NCBI GenBank assembly: GCA_030916665.1 | Contig: JAUPWC010000161.1 | Span: 1-10,253, forward strand | Direction: 5' to 3' | Length of the DNA: 10,253 nucleotides | Origin: Verrucomicrobiota bacterium | Lineage (GTDB): Bacteria > Verrucomicrobiota > Verrucomicrobiia > Opitutales > Opitutaceae | In this document: in pieces, positions 1 to 7,442 of the stretch | Layout of the letters: each line of letters begins with the position of its first letter | Numbering within the stretch: the stretch's first letter is position 1 | Notes under the pieces: generated by a model | Told to the model about the DNA's origin: nothing | Seen by the model: only the letters and a program-made list of their open reading frames with translations | Database searches by the model: none | Made by a program: the position numbers and the translations under genes

Positions 1-553
1 CTCCCTGCACGAGGGCGATGCGCAGCGAGGTGAGGAAAGCGAAGGCCTCGTCGGCGCTGCGCAGGTCGGGCTCGGAGACGATTTCCATGAGCGGCGTGCC
101 GGCGCGGTTGTAGTCCACGAGCGACTCGGCGGCGCCGTGGTTGAGCTTGCCGACGTCCTCCTCGAGGTGGATGCGGGTCAGGGCGATCTTCTTGTGTTCG
201 CCCATGACGTTGCGCGACGGGCCGGGCAGCTCGATCTCGACCGCGCCGTGCAGGCAGATCGGCTGGTCGTATTGCGAGATCTGGTAGTTCTTGGGCGAGT
301 CGGGGTAGAAGTAGTTTTTCCGGTCCCATTTACAGACCGGGGCGATGTCACAGCCGAGGATGAGGCCGGCCTTGATGATCTTGTCGAGGGCCTCCTTGTT
401 CAGCACCGGCAGCGCGCCGGGCAGGGCGAGCACGACGGGATCAACGAGCGTGTTCTCCGGCTCGCCGTAACCGGCCGCAACGCGCGTGAACATCTTCGAC
501 GCCGTGCGCAGCTGCACGTGGACCTCCAGACCGATGACGGCTTCGTAGTTCAT
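1..553 (-). CDS. gatB: Aspartyl/glutamyl-tRNA(Asn/Gln) amidotransferase subunit B, N-terminal part
   Basis: GatB is the tRNA-binding and kinase subunit of GatCAB. The complex phosphorylates the side chain of Glu-tRNA(Gln) or Asp-tRNA(Asn) and amidates it with ammonia from GatA. The frame starts [15 protein letters not shown], the usual GatB N-terminus. About 184 residues are visible before the gene leaves the window on its 3' side; full-length members have roughly 475-500. Family landmarks are DRKNYFYPD (residues 77-85), YQISQ (90-94), HLEEDVGKL (129-137) and [18 protein letters not shown] (147-164). The ATG is at 551-553 on the minus strand, and only a weak 'gctgag' precedes it, so there is no convincing ribosome site. 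It is the last gene of gatC-gatA-gatB, but an 88-base gap filled by a hairpin repeat separates it from gatA, whereas gatC and gatA are 3 bases apart. The identity is secure. Confidence 0.97.
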   Translation of the reverse strand, partial: MNYEAVIGLEVHVQLRTASKMFTRVAAGYGEPENTLVDPVVLALPGALPVLNKEALDKIIKAGLILGCDIAPVCKWDRKNYFYPDSPKNYQISQYDQPICLHGAVEIELPGPSRNVMGEHKKIALTRIHLEEDVGKLNHGAAESLVDYNRAGTPLMEIVSEPDLRSADEAFAFLTSLRIALVQG

Positions 554-567
554 CTCAGCAAATGGTC

Positions 568-640
568 ACCACGAAATGCACCAAACACACGAAAGGGATT
601 CATCCCTCCGTGTTTTCGTGTGTTTCGTGTGTTTCGTGGT
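568..640. repeat. Long imperfect inverted repeat with tandem 9-base units between gatA and gatB
   Basis: The left arm (568-594) and right arm (614-640) match in reverse complement at 24 of 27 positions. At the tip is a perfect small hairpin, GGGAT-tc-ATCCC (595-606), and 607-613 forms an unpaired bulge. The right arm consists of three tandem 9-base units: TTTCGTGTG at 614-622 and 623-631, then TTTCGTGGT at 632-640. The repeat ends one base before the gatA stop codon (642-644) and begins 15 bases from the gatB start. It fits a dispersed intergenic palindrome of a kind I recall from Verrucomicrobiota and similar genomes, where false translation gives peptides such as 'NTRNTRK'. Within the gatCAB transcript it would form a stable hairpin. 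The structure is seen directly; the family assignment is from memory. Confidence 0.85.
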
Positions 641-641
641 T

Positions 642-2111
642 TCACAGGTTTGGATGCCGTGAGTTCCAGTCGTGGGCCTGTTCGTAGTGACGGGCGATGG
701 ACAGGAGGCCGGCTTCGTCGAAGGGGCGGCCGATGAGCTGCAGGCCGACGGGCAGGCCGGCGGCGGTGAAACCGCAGGGCACCGAGATGCCGGGCAGGCC
801 GGCGAGATTCACGCTGATGGTGTAGATGTCGGTGAGATACATCGCCAACGGATTGGACGACTTTTCGCCGATCTTGAAGGCCGCGGTCGGCGACGTGGGC
901 GAGAGGAGTGCGTCGCAATTCTTCAGCACCGCCGCGAACTCGTTGCGGATGAGCGTGCGGACCTTCTGCGCGCGCAGATAGTAGGCGTCGTAGTAGCCGC
1001 TGCTCAGCACGTGCGTGCCGAGGATGATGCGGCGCTTCACCTCGTCGCCAAATCCCTCGGCGCGCGACTGGAAGTAGAGATCCACGACATCCTTGGCCTT
1101 CGCGGCGCGGTGGCCGTAGCGAATGCCGTCGTAACGGGCGAGATTCGACGAAGCCTCGGCGGTGGCGATGAGGTAGTAAACCGCGATGGCCTGCTCCGCC
1201 GCCAGCGGCAGCGAGACCTCGCGAATTTCGCAGCCGGCCTTCCGGTAGTGCTCGATGGCCGCCTGCACGGCCGCGCCCACCTCGGGGTCGAGACCGGCGC
1301 CGAAGAATTCCTTGGGCACACCGATGCGCCACGGACCGAATCGTTTCGCCATGTCGGCACGGTAGTCAGGGACTTCCGCCTTGAAGGAGGTCGAGTCGCG
1401 TTCGTCGTGGCCGGCGATGGCTTGGAGCAAGAGCGCCGCATCATCCACCGTCCGCGCGAACGGACCGATCTGGTCGAGCGAAGACGCGTAGGCGGCGAGA
1501 CCGTAGCGCGAAACAAGTCCGTAGGTGGGTTTCAGGCCGACGATGCCGCAGAGTGCCGCGGGCTGGCGGATGGAGCCGCCGGTGTCGGAGCCGAGCGTGA
1601 GCGGCAGTTCGCCGGCCGCCACGGCCGCGGCCGAGCCGCCGGAGCTGCCGCCAGGCACGCGCGAGAGGTCCCAGGGATTTGCGGTGGGACCGAAGGCGGA
1701 GTTCTCCGTCGAGGAGCCCATGGCAAACTCGTCCATGTTGAGCCGGCCAAGCGGGATCGCCCCGGCGGCCTTCAGGCGCGTCGTGACGGTGGCGTCGTAG
1801 GGCGAGACGTAGTTCGCCAGCATCCTGCTGGAACAAGTGAGCGGCTGGCCGGCGACGGCGATCACGTCCTTGAAGCCGACCGGAATGCCGTCGAGCGGTC
1901 CCCTCGCCTGCCCGGCGGCGCGGCGCGCATCGGACTCGTGGGCGGCGACGAGCGCGGCGGCCTCGTCGTACGAGTTGAAGGCGTGCACGCGGCCGTCCAC
2001 CGCCTGCACGCGGGCGAGGCAGGTCTGGACCAGTTCAACCGAGGTGAGCTGCCCGGCGGCGAGAAGGCCCCCCAACTCGGTGGCGGAGAGAAAGGTGAGG
2101 TCGCGCGCCAT
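642..2111 (-). CDS. gatA: Aspartyl/glutamyl-tRNA(Asn/Gln) amidotransferase subunit A
   Basis: GatA is the glutaminase subunit of GatCAB. It belongs to the amidase-signature family, hydrolyses glutamine and passes ammonia to GatB. The protein has 489 residues, the usual family length. The Ser-cisSer-Lys catalytic set is intact: Lys81 in GIPVGFKDV, Ser156 in the glycine/serine-rich VPGGSSGGSAAA stretch, and Ser180 in GSDTGGSIRQPAA. These line up with Lys79/Ser154/Ser178 of the Staphylococcus aureus enzyme at a constant offset of two. The ATG at 2109-2111 lies 3 bases after the gatC stop, which implies translational coupling, and the gene ends with TGA at 642-644 beside the inverted repeat. Nothing looks damaged. 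Whether the complex makes Gln-tRNA(Gln), Asn-tRNA(Asn) or both depends on which of GlnRS and AsnRS the genome lacks, and the window cannot show that. Confidence 0.98.
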   Translation of the reverse strand: MARDLTFLSATELGGLLAAGQLTSVELVQTCLARVQAVDGRVHAFNSYDEAAALVAAHESDARRAAGQARGPLDGIPVGFKDVIAVAGQPLTCSSRMLANYVSPYDATVTTRLKAAGAIPLGRLNMDEFAMGSSTENSAFGPTANPWDLSRVPGGSSGGSAAAVAAGELPLTLGSDTGGSIRQPAALCGIVGLKPTYGLVSRYGLAAYASSLDQIGPFARTVDDAALLLQAIAGHDERDSTSFKAEVPDYRADMAKRFGPWRIGVPKEFFGAGLDPEVGAAVQAAIEHYRKAGCEIREVSLPLAAEQAIAVYYLIATAEASSNLARYDGIRYGHRAAKAKDVVDLYFQSRAEGFGDEVKRRIILGTHVLSSGYYDAYYLRAQKVRTLIRNEFAAVLKNCDALLSPTSPTAAFKIGEKSSNPLAMYLTDIYTISVNLAGLPGISVPCGFTAAGLPVGLQLIGRPFDEAGLLSIARHYEQAHDWNSRHPNL

Positions 2112-2114
2112 GGC

Positions 2115-2405
2115 TTATTCGACGACCTTGGGCACCACGATCATGTTCTGCCGCTGCGCGGGGGCGTTGCGCAGGGCCTGCTCGGTGGACAGGCCGGCGC
2201 GCGCCACGTCGTCCTGCCAGACATTGAAGACCGGCGCGGCATGGGCCATGGGCTCGACGCCCGTGACGTCCACCTGCTTGAGCTTGTCCACGTAGTGCAG
2301 GATGTCGCCCAGCTGGCGCGCGTAACGGGTCTTCTGCTCGTCCGTCAGGGCGAGGCGGGCCAGGTTGGCCACGTAGTCGATGTTGAGGTCGGAACCGGCG
2401 CTCAT
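2115..2405 (-). CDS. gatC: Aspartyl/glutamyl-tRNA(Asn/Gln) amidotransferase subunit C
   Basis: GatC is the small subunit that wraps between GatA and GatB and stabilises the heterotrimer. Starting at the ATG at 2403-2405 gives 96 residues beginning MSAGSDLNIDYVANLARLAL, the expected GatC size and N-terminal helix. The frame stays open 17 codons further upstream to another ATG, but that extension (beginning MPRAASAACLVGV) is not GatC-like, so I chose the internal start. Later landmarks are YVDKLKQVDVTGVEPM and a C-terminal APAQRQNMIVVPKV tail, which in GatC proteins reaches into GatA. It is the first gene of gatCAB and diverges from the PilZ gene across about 125 bases. I see no convincing Shine-Dalgarno sequence before the start. 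Confidence 0.95.
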   Translation of the reverse strand: MSAGSDLNIDYVANLARLALTDEQKTRYARQLGDILHYVDKLKQVDVTGVEPMAHAAPVFNVWQDDVARAGLSTEQALRNAPAQRQNMIVVPKVVE

Positions 2406-2530
2406 GGAAGGGTCAATGACGCCCACCAAGCAGGCGGCGGAAGCGGCCCTTGGCAATCGGCAAAAAATACGGAGGTCGTCCAGCCCTCTGCCAGCTTGAC
2501 GGCCACAGTTCTTCGTCGTCCGCTGGCGGC

Positions 2531-3286
2531 ATGCTGCTTTTCAAGAAAATCCTGGATTTCAAGAAGTCCGAGGGTGGCGTCTCTGACAAGCGCGGGGCCA
2601 AACGTTATGCCGTCGGCGTCAAGTTCGCGATCAAGGCCAAGCTTTCCCTCCCCGCCCGGGACAGCGAAGGCGGTCTGCTCACCGGCAGCCGGGCCAGCTC
2701 CACTGACTGGGGGGGCCAGCTGGTGGATCTGTCCTACCACGGGGCCAGCATGCGGCTCCATCCCGCCGCTTCCGCCGCCGCCGGCGATACCTGCCAGCTG
2801 AAGCTCGAGCTCGACCACAAGCTCTTCGAAATCGACGCGCGGATCGCGCATTTTCGCGTCGGTGCCCAGCATGTCACCTGCGGCCTGACCCTGCAATTTG
2901 CCGATGGTTACGCCCGCAAGGCCTTCCTCCAGCTCATGGAACCCGTCGTGATCGGCGGGACCCTTGAACCCGTGAGCCGCGTGAAACAGGACATCCCGGG
3001 CCTGCTCAAGGAGCAGTATCGCGGTGAATCGGAATCCGAGCTGAACGTCTGGCGCGACAGCGGCGGACGGAATCCCAAGCTCTTCGAACTGCTGGTCCAC
3101 GGCTACGCCGTGCGCGGCAACACCGAGATGCCCGGCCTCAAGGTCAGCTACCGCGACGGCACCACCACCGCCATGGGCGCGGGCCACAAGGACGAGATCC
3201 GCCGCCTCTTCCTGTTCATCACGCAGAACCTGAACAAGTCGGTGCCGGCGGAGATCCGGAAGTTCCTCGAGCTGTTCGCAGTGTGA
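2531..3286 (+). CDS. PilZ-domain protein, probable cyclic di-GMP receptor
   Basis: Read from the ATG at 2531, this is a 251-residue soluble protein starting MLLFKKILDFKKSEG. A PilZ domain covers about residues 20-138 and has both ligand motifs: RxxxR as R21-GAK-R25, and [D/N]xSxxG as D66-LSYH-G71. PilZ domains bind cyclic di-GMP and pass the signal to motility, polysaccharide or transcription targets, so this protein probably senses that messenger. The segment after about residue 145 (VKQDIPGLLKEQY to the end, KFLELFAV) matches no domain I recognise. It is charged, ends in likely helices, and shows no membrane segment or signal peptide. The frame is open upstream to a TTG at 2450, but that gives a Ser-rich, low-complexity extension, so the ATG is preferred. 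The gene stands alone: divergent from gatC and convergent with pheT. The target pathway is unknown. Confidence 0.85.
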   Translation: MLLFKKILDFKKSEGGVSDKRGAKRYAVGVKFAIKAKLSLPARDSEGGLLTGSRASSTDWGGQLVDLSYHGASMRLHPAASAAAGDTCQLKLELDHKLFEIDARIAHFRVGAQHVTCGLTLQFADGYARKAFLQLMEPVVIGGTLEPVSRVKQDIPGLLKEQYRGESESELNVWRDSGGRNPKLFELLVHGYAVRGNTEMPGLKVSYRDGTTTAMGAGHKDEIRRLFLFITQNLNKSVPAEIRKFLELFAV

Positions 3287-3308
3287 GCAGGCAGCCGGCC
3301 TCCGACAC

Positions 3309-3397
3309 GGTCATTGCGACAAGGCCCGTCAGGGGCCGACGAAGCAATCCAGGTGCCTGGATTGCCACGCCCGGCTTTGCCGGGCTCGCGATGACGG
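3309..3397. repeat. Cloverleaf-like palindromic repeat between the PilZ gene and pheT
   Basis: An outer stem pairs CGGTCATTGCGA (from 3309) with TCGCGATGACGG (3386-3397) with two mismatches. It encloses three hairpins. The left one is GGCCC (3323-3327) with GGGCC (3333-3337). The central one is a perfect 10-bp dyad, GCAATCCAGG (3344-3353) with CCTGGATTGC (3356-3365). The right one is GCCCGGC (3369-3375) with GCCGGGC (3379-3385). The 'cattgcga...gaagcaatccagg' core resembles a dispersed intergenic palindrome that I recall from many unrelated bacterial genomes. It fills the gap between two convergent genes, where it could also slow or stop polymerase from either side, although there is no T-tract. 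The pairing is directly visible; family membership and any function are inferred. Confidence 0.85.
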
Positions 3398-3423
3398 GGT
3401 AAAGCTTGCAGGGTCCGAGTGCC

Positions 3424-5889
3424 TCAGGCGCGCACCGTGACGCTGCCGTCGGCCACGATCTCCTGCTGGATCTTCGCAAAGACCGCGTTGACCTCGTCGT
3501 CGGTGAGCGTGCGCTCGGCCGAGCGGAACGAGAGAGCGTAGGCCACGCTCTTCTTCCCCTCGGGCAGACCGGCGCCTTGATATACGTCGAAAACTTCGAT
3601 GCTCTCGACGGCAAAGGCGGTGCCGGCGGCGGCGCGGGCGACCCTGAGCAGTTGCTGGCGCACTTCCTGGGCGTGACGCGCCACATCCACGACGAGCGCG
3701 AGATCGCGCAGGGCGGCGGGTTGCAGGCTGAAGTTCTGGTAACGGCGGCGCGTGGTGTCGGCAGTCAAGTTACCCGACAGAAGGGCGAACATACCCGCCC
3801 ATACCTTGCCCTCGACGCCCGCGGCTCGGACCATCGCGAGGTTCAGCAGGCCGAAGCGTGCGGTCCAACCCGCCTTCATTTCCCCGGCGGCGACCGCGTG
3901 GCCTTCCTGCCAGCCCCAGTAGGCGCCGGTGACGGGCACGAGCGGCTGCGCCGCGAGATCGATGCCCGCCTCGGCGGCGAGAATTTCCATGTGGCGCTTC
4001 ACGGCGTAGAAATCCGGCTGTTCGCGAACGAGCCAGGCACGGGCCTTGGGATTCTCGGCGATGATGAAGCCGACACCGGCGCACTCATGCACGGTGCCGT
4101 TGATCTCCATGAACACGCGGCCGGTTTCGCAGAGGCGGGCAACGTGGTTGCCGCGCGACTGGTTGAGCTTGAGCGACTCCAACAGGCCGAGCACGAGCGT
4201 GGGCCGCAGGTGCGACTGCTCCTCGACGAAGGGATTGAGCAGGCCGAGTTCCTGCACGGCGGTGTCGGACACCCAGGTCTTGAGCTCCTTGGCCGAGCGC
4301 AGCGTGTAATTTACGCACTCGTGGAAATGCTGGCCGACGAGATAGTCCGTGACCTTGCGGTTGAAGACGACCGCCGGCGCGTCCTCGGCATCCACCAAGG
4401 CCGGGCCAATGGCGGGCGCGGCGGGCACCTTTTCGGTGCCATAGACCCGGAGCACTTCCTCGACGAGGTCGATGGGCCGGTCGAGATCGGCGCGGTAGCT
4501 GGGGATGATAACGGTCCAGGCGGGACCGCGCTTTTCGGTCGGTTCCTCGTGGGTGATGACGAGATCGAGCGCTTCAAGAGCCGCGCGCTGTTCGTCGGCC
4601 GGGATTTCGAAACCGAGTTTCTCGTTGATGTAGGCGGGCGTGACCACGATCTCGCGCTGCCACGGCACCTCGCCGCCAACTTTGAACGACGGGCCGACAA
4701 CGGTGCCGCCGGCGGTTTCGAGCAACAGGTCCACGGCGCGCTGCGCCGCTTCCAGGGTGCTGTGCGGGTCCACGCCGCGCTCAAACCGGTAGGAGGAATC
4801 GGACGCGAGGCCGAGTTTCTTGGAGGTCCAGCGGACGCACTGCGGGCGGAAATACGCCGCCTCGAGCACGATGTCGGTCGTGGTTTCATCCACGCCTGCG
4901 TCGGCGCCGCCCATGATGCCGGCGACGACGAGCGGCTTCACCTCGTCGGCGATGACGAGCATACGGCTGTTGAGCACGCGCTCCTTCGCATCGAGTGTGA
5001 CGAGTTTCTCGCCGTCGTGCGCGTGGCGGATCACGATCTTGCGTCCGCCGATCTTCTTGGAATCAAAAACATGCAGCGGCTGGCCCAGCTCAAGCATGAC
5101 GTAGTTGCCCACGTCCACGAGGTTGTTGATCGGGCGCAGGCCGATGGCCTTGAGGCGTTCCTGCATCCACGCCGGGCTCGGGCCGACCTTCACGCCCGAG
5201 ATGGCGATGCCGATGTAGAGCGGGCAGTCCTTGGGGGCCTCGACCTTGATGTCGGTGAGAATGTCGGGGCGTACACCATGCGTCTCGCCGTTGAACTTGA
5301 TCGCGGGGTAGCTGACCTCCTTGCGGAACCAGGCGGCCAGTTCGCGCGCGATGCCGATGTGGCTGAGCGCGTCGGGGCGGTTCGGCGTGATCTCGAGGTC
5401 GAACACGGTGTCACCACCGGGGACGGCCTCGTTGATCGGCTGACCGATGGGCGTGGCGGCGGGGAGCAGCAGCAACCCGGCGTGATCGCCGGACAGACCG
5501 AGCTCGTCGGGCGCGCACATCATGCCCTGCGACTCGTGGCCGTAGGTTTTCCGCAGCGCGATCTGGAAACCGCTCGGGAGCACCGCGCCGGGCAGGGCGA
5601 CTGGCACGCGGTTGCCGGCATCGCAGTTGGGCGCGCCGCAGACAATGCTGCGCACGCCGCCGTTAGCGGCGCCCACGTCCACGGTGCAGAGAGAGATGTC
5701 CTTCTTGAGGTTCGGGATCTTCGTGCGCGTGAGGATTTCGCCCACGACGACGTTTTGCAGCGGCGGCAGACCGGTGCTGGCCACGCCCTCGACTTCAAAG
5801 CCGAGAAAGGTGATGGCGCGCTTGAGCTCGTCGGTGGAGACACCGTCGAGGTTCACGTATTGCTTGAGCCAGTTGAGGGAGATTTTCAT
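3424..5889 (-). CDS. pheT: Phenylalanyl-tRNA synthetase beta subunit
   Basis: PheT is the beta subunit of the (alpha-beta)2 cytosolic enzyme that charges tRNA(Phe). It binds tRNA and carries the editing site that removes misacylated tyrosine. The 821 residues match the full bacterial length. The domains run as follows: N-terminus MKISLNWLKQYV; EMAP-type tRNA-binding domain at about 40-150; B3/B4 editing region at about 215-390, with RPINNLVDVGNYVMLELGQP (252-271), GIMGG (324-328) and YRFERGVDP (367-375); B5 region at about 405-480; catalytic-like core; and a C-terminal anticodon-binding (FDX-ACB) domain from about 720, with LRDLALVVD and FRSAERTLTDDEVN. The ATG at 5887-5889 follows the pheS stop by 8 bases, so the two are co-transcribed and probably coupled. 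The gene ends facing the PilZ gene. No frameshift or lost motif is seen. Confidence 0.98.
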   Translation of the reverse strand: MKISLNWLKQYVNLDGVSTDELKRAITFLGFEVEGVASTGLPPLQNVVVGEILTRTKIPNLKKDISLCTVDVGAANGGVRSIVCGAPNCDAGNRVPVALPGAVLPSGFQIALRKTYGHESQGMMCAPDELGLSGDHAGLLLLPAATPIGQPINEAVPGGDTVFDLEITPNRPDALSHIGIARELAAWFRKEVSYPAIKFNGETHGVRPDILTDIKVEAPKDCPLYIGIAISGVKVGPSPAWMQERLKAIGLRPINNLVDVGNYVMLELGQPLHVFDSKKIGGRKIVIRHAHDGEKLVTLDAKERVLNSRMLVIADEVKPLVVAGIMGGADAGVDETTTDIVLEAAYFRPQCVRWTSKKLGLASDSSYRFERGVDPHSTLEAAQRAVDLLLETAGGTVVGPSFKVGGEVPWQREIVVTPAYINEKLGFEIPADEQRAALEALDLVITHEEPTEKRGPAWTVIIPSYRADLDRPIDLVEEVLRVYGTEKVPAAPAIGPALVDAEDAPAVVFNRKVTDYLVGQHFHECVNYTLRSAKELKTWVSDTAVQELGLLNPFVEEQSHLRPTLVLGLLESLKLNQSRGNHVARLCETGRVFMEINGTVHECAGVGFIIAENPKARAWLVREQPDFYAVKRHMEILAAEAGIDLAAQPLVPVTGAYWGWQEGHAVAAGEMKAGWTARFGLLNLAMVRAAGVEGKVWAGMFALLSGNLTADTTRRRYQNFSLQPAALRDLALVVDVARHAQEVRQQLLRVARAAAGTAFAVESIEVFDVYQGAGLPEGKKSVAYALSFRSAERTLTDDEVNAVFAKIQQEIVADGSVTVRA

Positions 5890-5897
5890 CGGGCGTC

Positions 5898-6941
5898 TCA
5901 GGCGAACTGCTTCAGGAAACGGACGTCGTTCTGGTAGAAGTAGCGGATGTCATCGATGCCATAGACGAGCATCGCGAGGCGCTCGAGGCCCATGCCGAAC
6001 GCGTAGCCGGTCCAGACCTCGGGGTCGTAGCCGACGGCCTCGAAGACGGACGGATCAACCATGCCGCAGCCGCCGATCTCGATCCACTCCTTGTTCACCT
6101 TGGGCAGGTGCTTCGCGGAGAGATCCACCTCGAAAGAGGGCTCGGTGTAGCCGAAGTAGTGCGGGCGGAAGCGGGTCTTGGTGTCCTTGCCGAGCAGCGA
6201 GGCGAAGATGTAGTCGAGCAGCGCCTTCAGGTCGCGGACGGTGACGCCCTTGTCCACGTAGAGGCACTCGAGCTGGTGGAAGTTGGCGCTGTGCGTGGCG
6301 TCGGTGGTATCGCGGCGATAGACGCGGCCCGGCGACACGATGCGGATGGGCGGCTCGCCCTTGAGCATGGTGCGGATCTGCACCGAAGAGGTGTGTGTGC
6401 GGAGGAGGTATTTCTCGCCGGGGACCTTGCGGGCGATGTTGCCGAACTTGGCGCTCTCCGGAAAATAAAACGTGTCCTGCTCGGCGCGCGCCGGGTGGTC
6501 GGCGGGCGTGTTGAGCGCGTCGAAGCAGTAATACTCGGTCTCGACCTCCGGACCATCGGCCACAGTGAAGCCGGCCTTGCGCAGGATGCGGCACATCTCC
6601 TCGCGCACCTGCGTTAGCGGATGCATGGTGCCCGGCCCGGCGTCGGGCGACGGCAGCGTGGGGTCCACGGCGGGCCCGAGCTGGGCGGCGATCTCGGCGG
6701 CGGCGATGCGCTCGACGGTGGCGTCGAGCTGCGCCTGCAGCTGCGCCTTGGCCTCGTTGAAGAGCTTGCCGATGGCGGGGCGCTGCTCCTTGGGCACCGT
6801 GCCCATTTGCTTCATGAGGGCGGTGAATTCGCCGTTGGGGCCGACGTAACGGGCCTTGGCGGCCTCGAATTCGGCGCGCGTCTTGAGCGCGGCCAGCTCG
6901 GGCTGGGCTTTGGCGAGGATCGCGGAGATGGTTTCTTGCAT
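5898..6941 (-). CDS. pheS: Phenylalanyl-tRNA synthetase alpha subunit
   Basis: PheS is the catalytic alpha subunit. It activates phenylalanine with ATP and transfers it to tRNA(Phe). The 347 residues are a normal bacterial length. An N-terminal coiled-coil region (about 1-90, rich in Ala, Lys and Glu) comes before the class II core. Core landmarks are HPLTQVREEM (107-116), GPEVETEYYCFDALN (130-144), HTSSVQIR (183-190), the motif-2 region GRVYRRDTTDATH (205-217), FRPHYFGYTEPSFEVD (258-273) and motif 3, FGMGLERLAML (315-325). The ATG at 6939-6941 has no clear Shine-Dalgarno sequence. It lies just after the T-rich tail of an intrinsic terminator, so pheST either has its own promoter upstream or is reached by readthrough from rplT. 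It is followed by pheT after 8 bases. Confidence 0.98.
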   Translation of the reverse strand: MQETISAILAKAQPELAALKTRAEFEAAKARYVGPNGEFTALMKQMGTVPKEQRPAIGKLFNEAKAQLQAQLDATVERIAAAEIAAQLGPAVDPTLPSPDAGPGTMHPLTQVREEMCRILRKAGFTVADGPEVETEYYCFDALNTPADHPARAEQDTFYFPESAKFGNIARKVPGEKYLLRTHTSSVQIRTMLKGEPPIRIVSPGRVYRRDTTDATHSANFHQLECLYVDKGVTVRDLKALLDYIFASLLGKDTKTRFRPHYFGYTEPSFEVDLSAKHLPKVNKEWIEIGGCGMVDPSVFEAVGYDPEVWTGYAFGMGLERLAMLVYGIDDIRYFYQNDVRFLKQFA

Positions 6942-6947
6942 GACGGA

Positions 6948-6984
6948 GAAAAGAAAAAGGACGGACTCCGAAGAGACCGTCCTT
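6948..6984 (-). terminator. Rho-independent terminator or attenuator between rplT and pheS
   Basis: Read on the minus strand, AAGGACGG (6984-6977) pairs perfectly with CCGTCCTT (6964-6957). One mismatch follows, then CTC pairs with GAG around a TTCG tetraloop (6972-6969). A T-rich tail (TTTTTC then TTTTC) comes next, ending near 6948. A GC-rich stem closed by a C(UUCG)G loop and followed by a U-tract is a classic intrinsic terminator. It lies 3' of rplT and only a few bases before the pheS start. It may end the rpmI-rplT transcript, or it may set how much transcription reaches pheST. Confidence 0.85.
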
Positions 6985-7036
6985 CTGTGAAATGGTCTTT
7001 CGACCGGAAGGCGAGCCCCGAGAGGCCCGCGCGGGA

Positions 7037-7423
7037 TCAGGCCTTCTGGAGGGTGACGCCCGGCTTGTTCTTCAGGGCAGCCTTGGACATTTCGACCAGG
7101 CCCTTGAAGGCAACGGCATCGGCGATCGCGATCTCGGAGAGCTGGCGGCGGTCGAGCTCGATCTTCGCGGCCTTAAGACCCTCGATGAAGCGGCTGTAGC
7201 TGATACCGGCCTCGCGGCAGGCGGCGCTCAGACGCACGATCCAAAGGCCGCGCATGTTGGCCTTCTTCTTCTTGCGGTCGATGTAGGCGTATTGCCAGGC
7301 ATGCTGGACCGCTTCCTTGGCGTAGCGGTAGAGCTTGGATTTGTTGCCGAAATAACCCTTGGCGTATTTCAGCACTTTCTTGCGGCGCTTGCGCGACGCG
7401 GGGGAGTTTGTGACACGAGGCAT
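7037..7423 (-). CDS. rplT: 50S ribosomal protein L20
   Basis: L20 binds 23S rRNA early in large-subunit assembly, and in studied bacteria it represses its own operon. The 128-residue frame begins MPRVTNSPASRKRRKKVLK, the standard basic N-terminal arm. Family segments follow: AKGYFGNKSKLYRYAKEAV, YAYIDRKKKKANMRGLWIVR, and NxxC-like C-terminal-domain text GISYSRFIEGLKAAKIELDRR. It is somewhat longer than the usual 117-120 residues; the extra residues are at the C-terminus (KAALKNKPGVTLQKA). The ATG is at 7421-7423. It lies downstream of rpmI with an 86-base gap that holds a strong hairpin, and it is followed by a terminator before pheS. Confidence 0.98.
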   Translation of the reverse strand: MPRVTNSPASRKRRKKVLKYAKGYFGNKSKLYRYAKEAVQHAWQYAYIDRKKKKANMRGLWIVRLSAACREAGISYSRFIEGLKAAKIELDRRQLSEIAIADAVAFKGLVEMSKAALKNKPGVTLQKA

Positions 7424-7442
7424 GTTGTTTTAGTGGTTTTGG

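Noticed and set aside
614..640. Tandem 9-mers as a possible CRISPR-like array
   Set aside because: The units are adjacent with no spacers, and they form one arm of an inverted repeat.
2450..2530. Extension of the PilZ protein to a TTG at 2450
   Set aside because: The extra residues include a run of serines and are not conserved-looking. The MLLFKK start at 2531 is more natural.
672..2801. Very long plus-strand open frame opposite gatA and gatC
   Set aside because: It lies antisense to clear gatCAB genes, is rich in Arg, Gly and Val, and matches no family. It is a by-product of the high G+C third-position bias.
2402..3187. Minus-strand open frame opposite the PilZ gene
   Set aside because: The plus strand has both PilZ ligand motifs and a sensible start. 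The minus frame has no recognisable domain.
3406..5937. 843-codon plus-strand open frame opposite pheT
   Set aside because: It is exactly antisense to an intact pheT, has low-complexity His/Arg/Asp-rich composition and no recognisable motif.
6985..7036. Phe-rich leader peptide before pheS, as in Escherichia coli pheM
   Set aside because: No ATG or GTG start exists on the minus strand between the rplT stop and the terminator stem.
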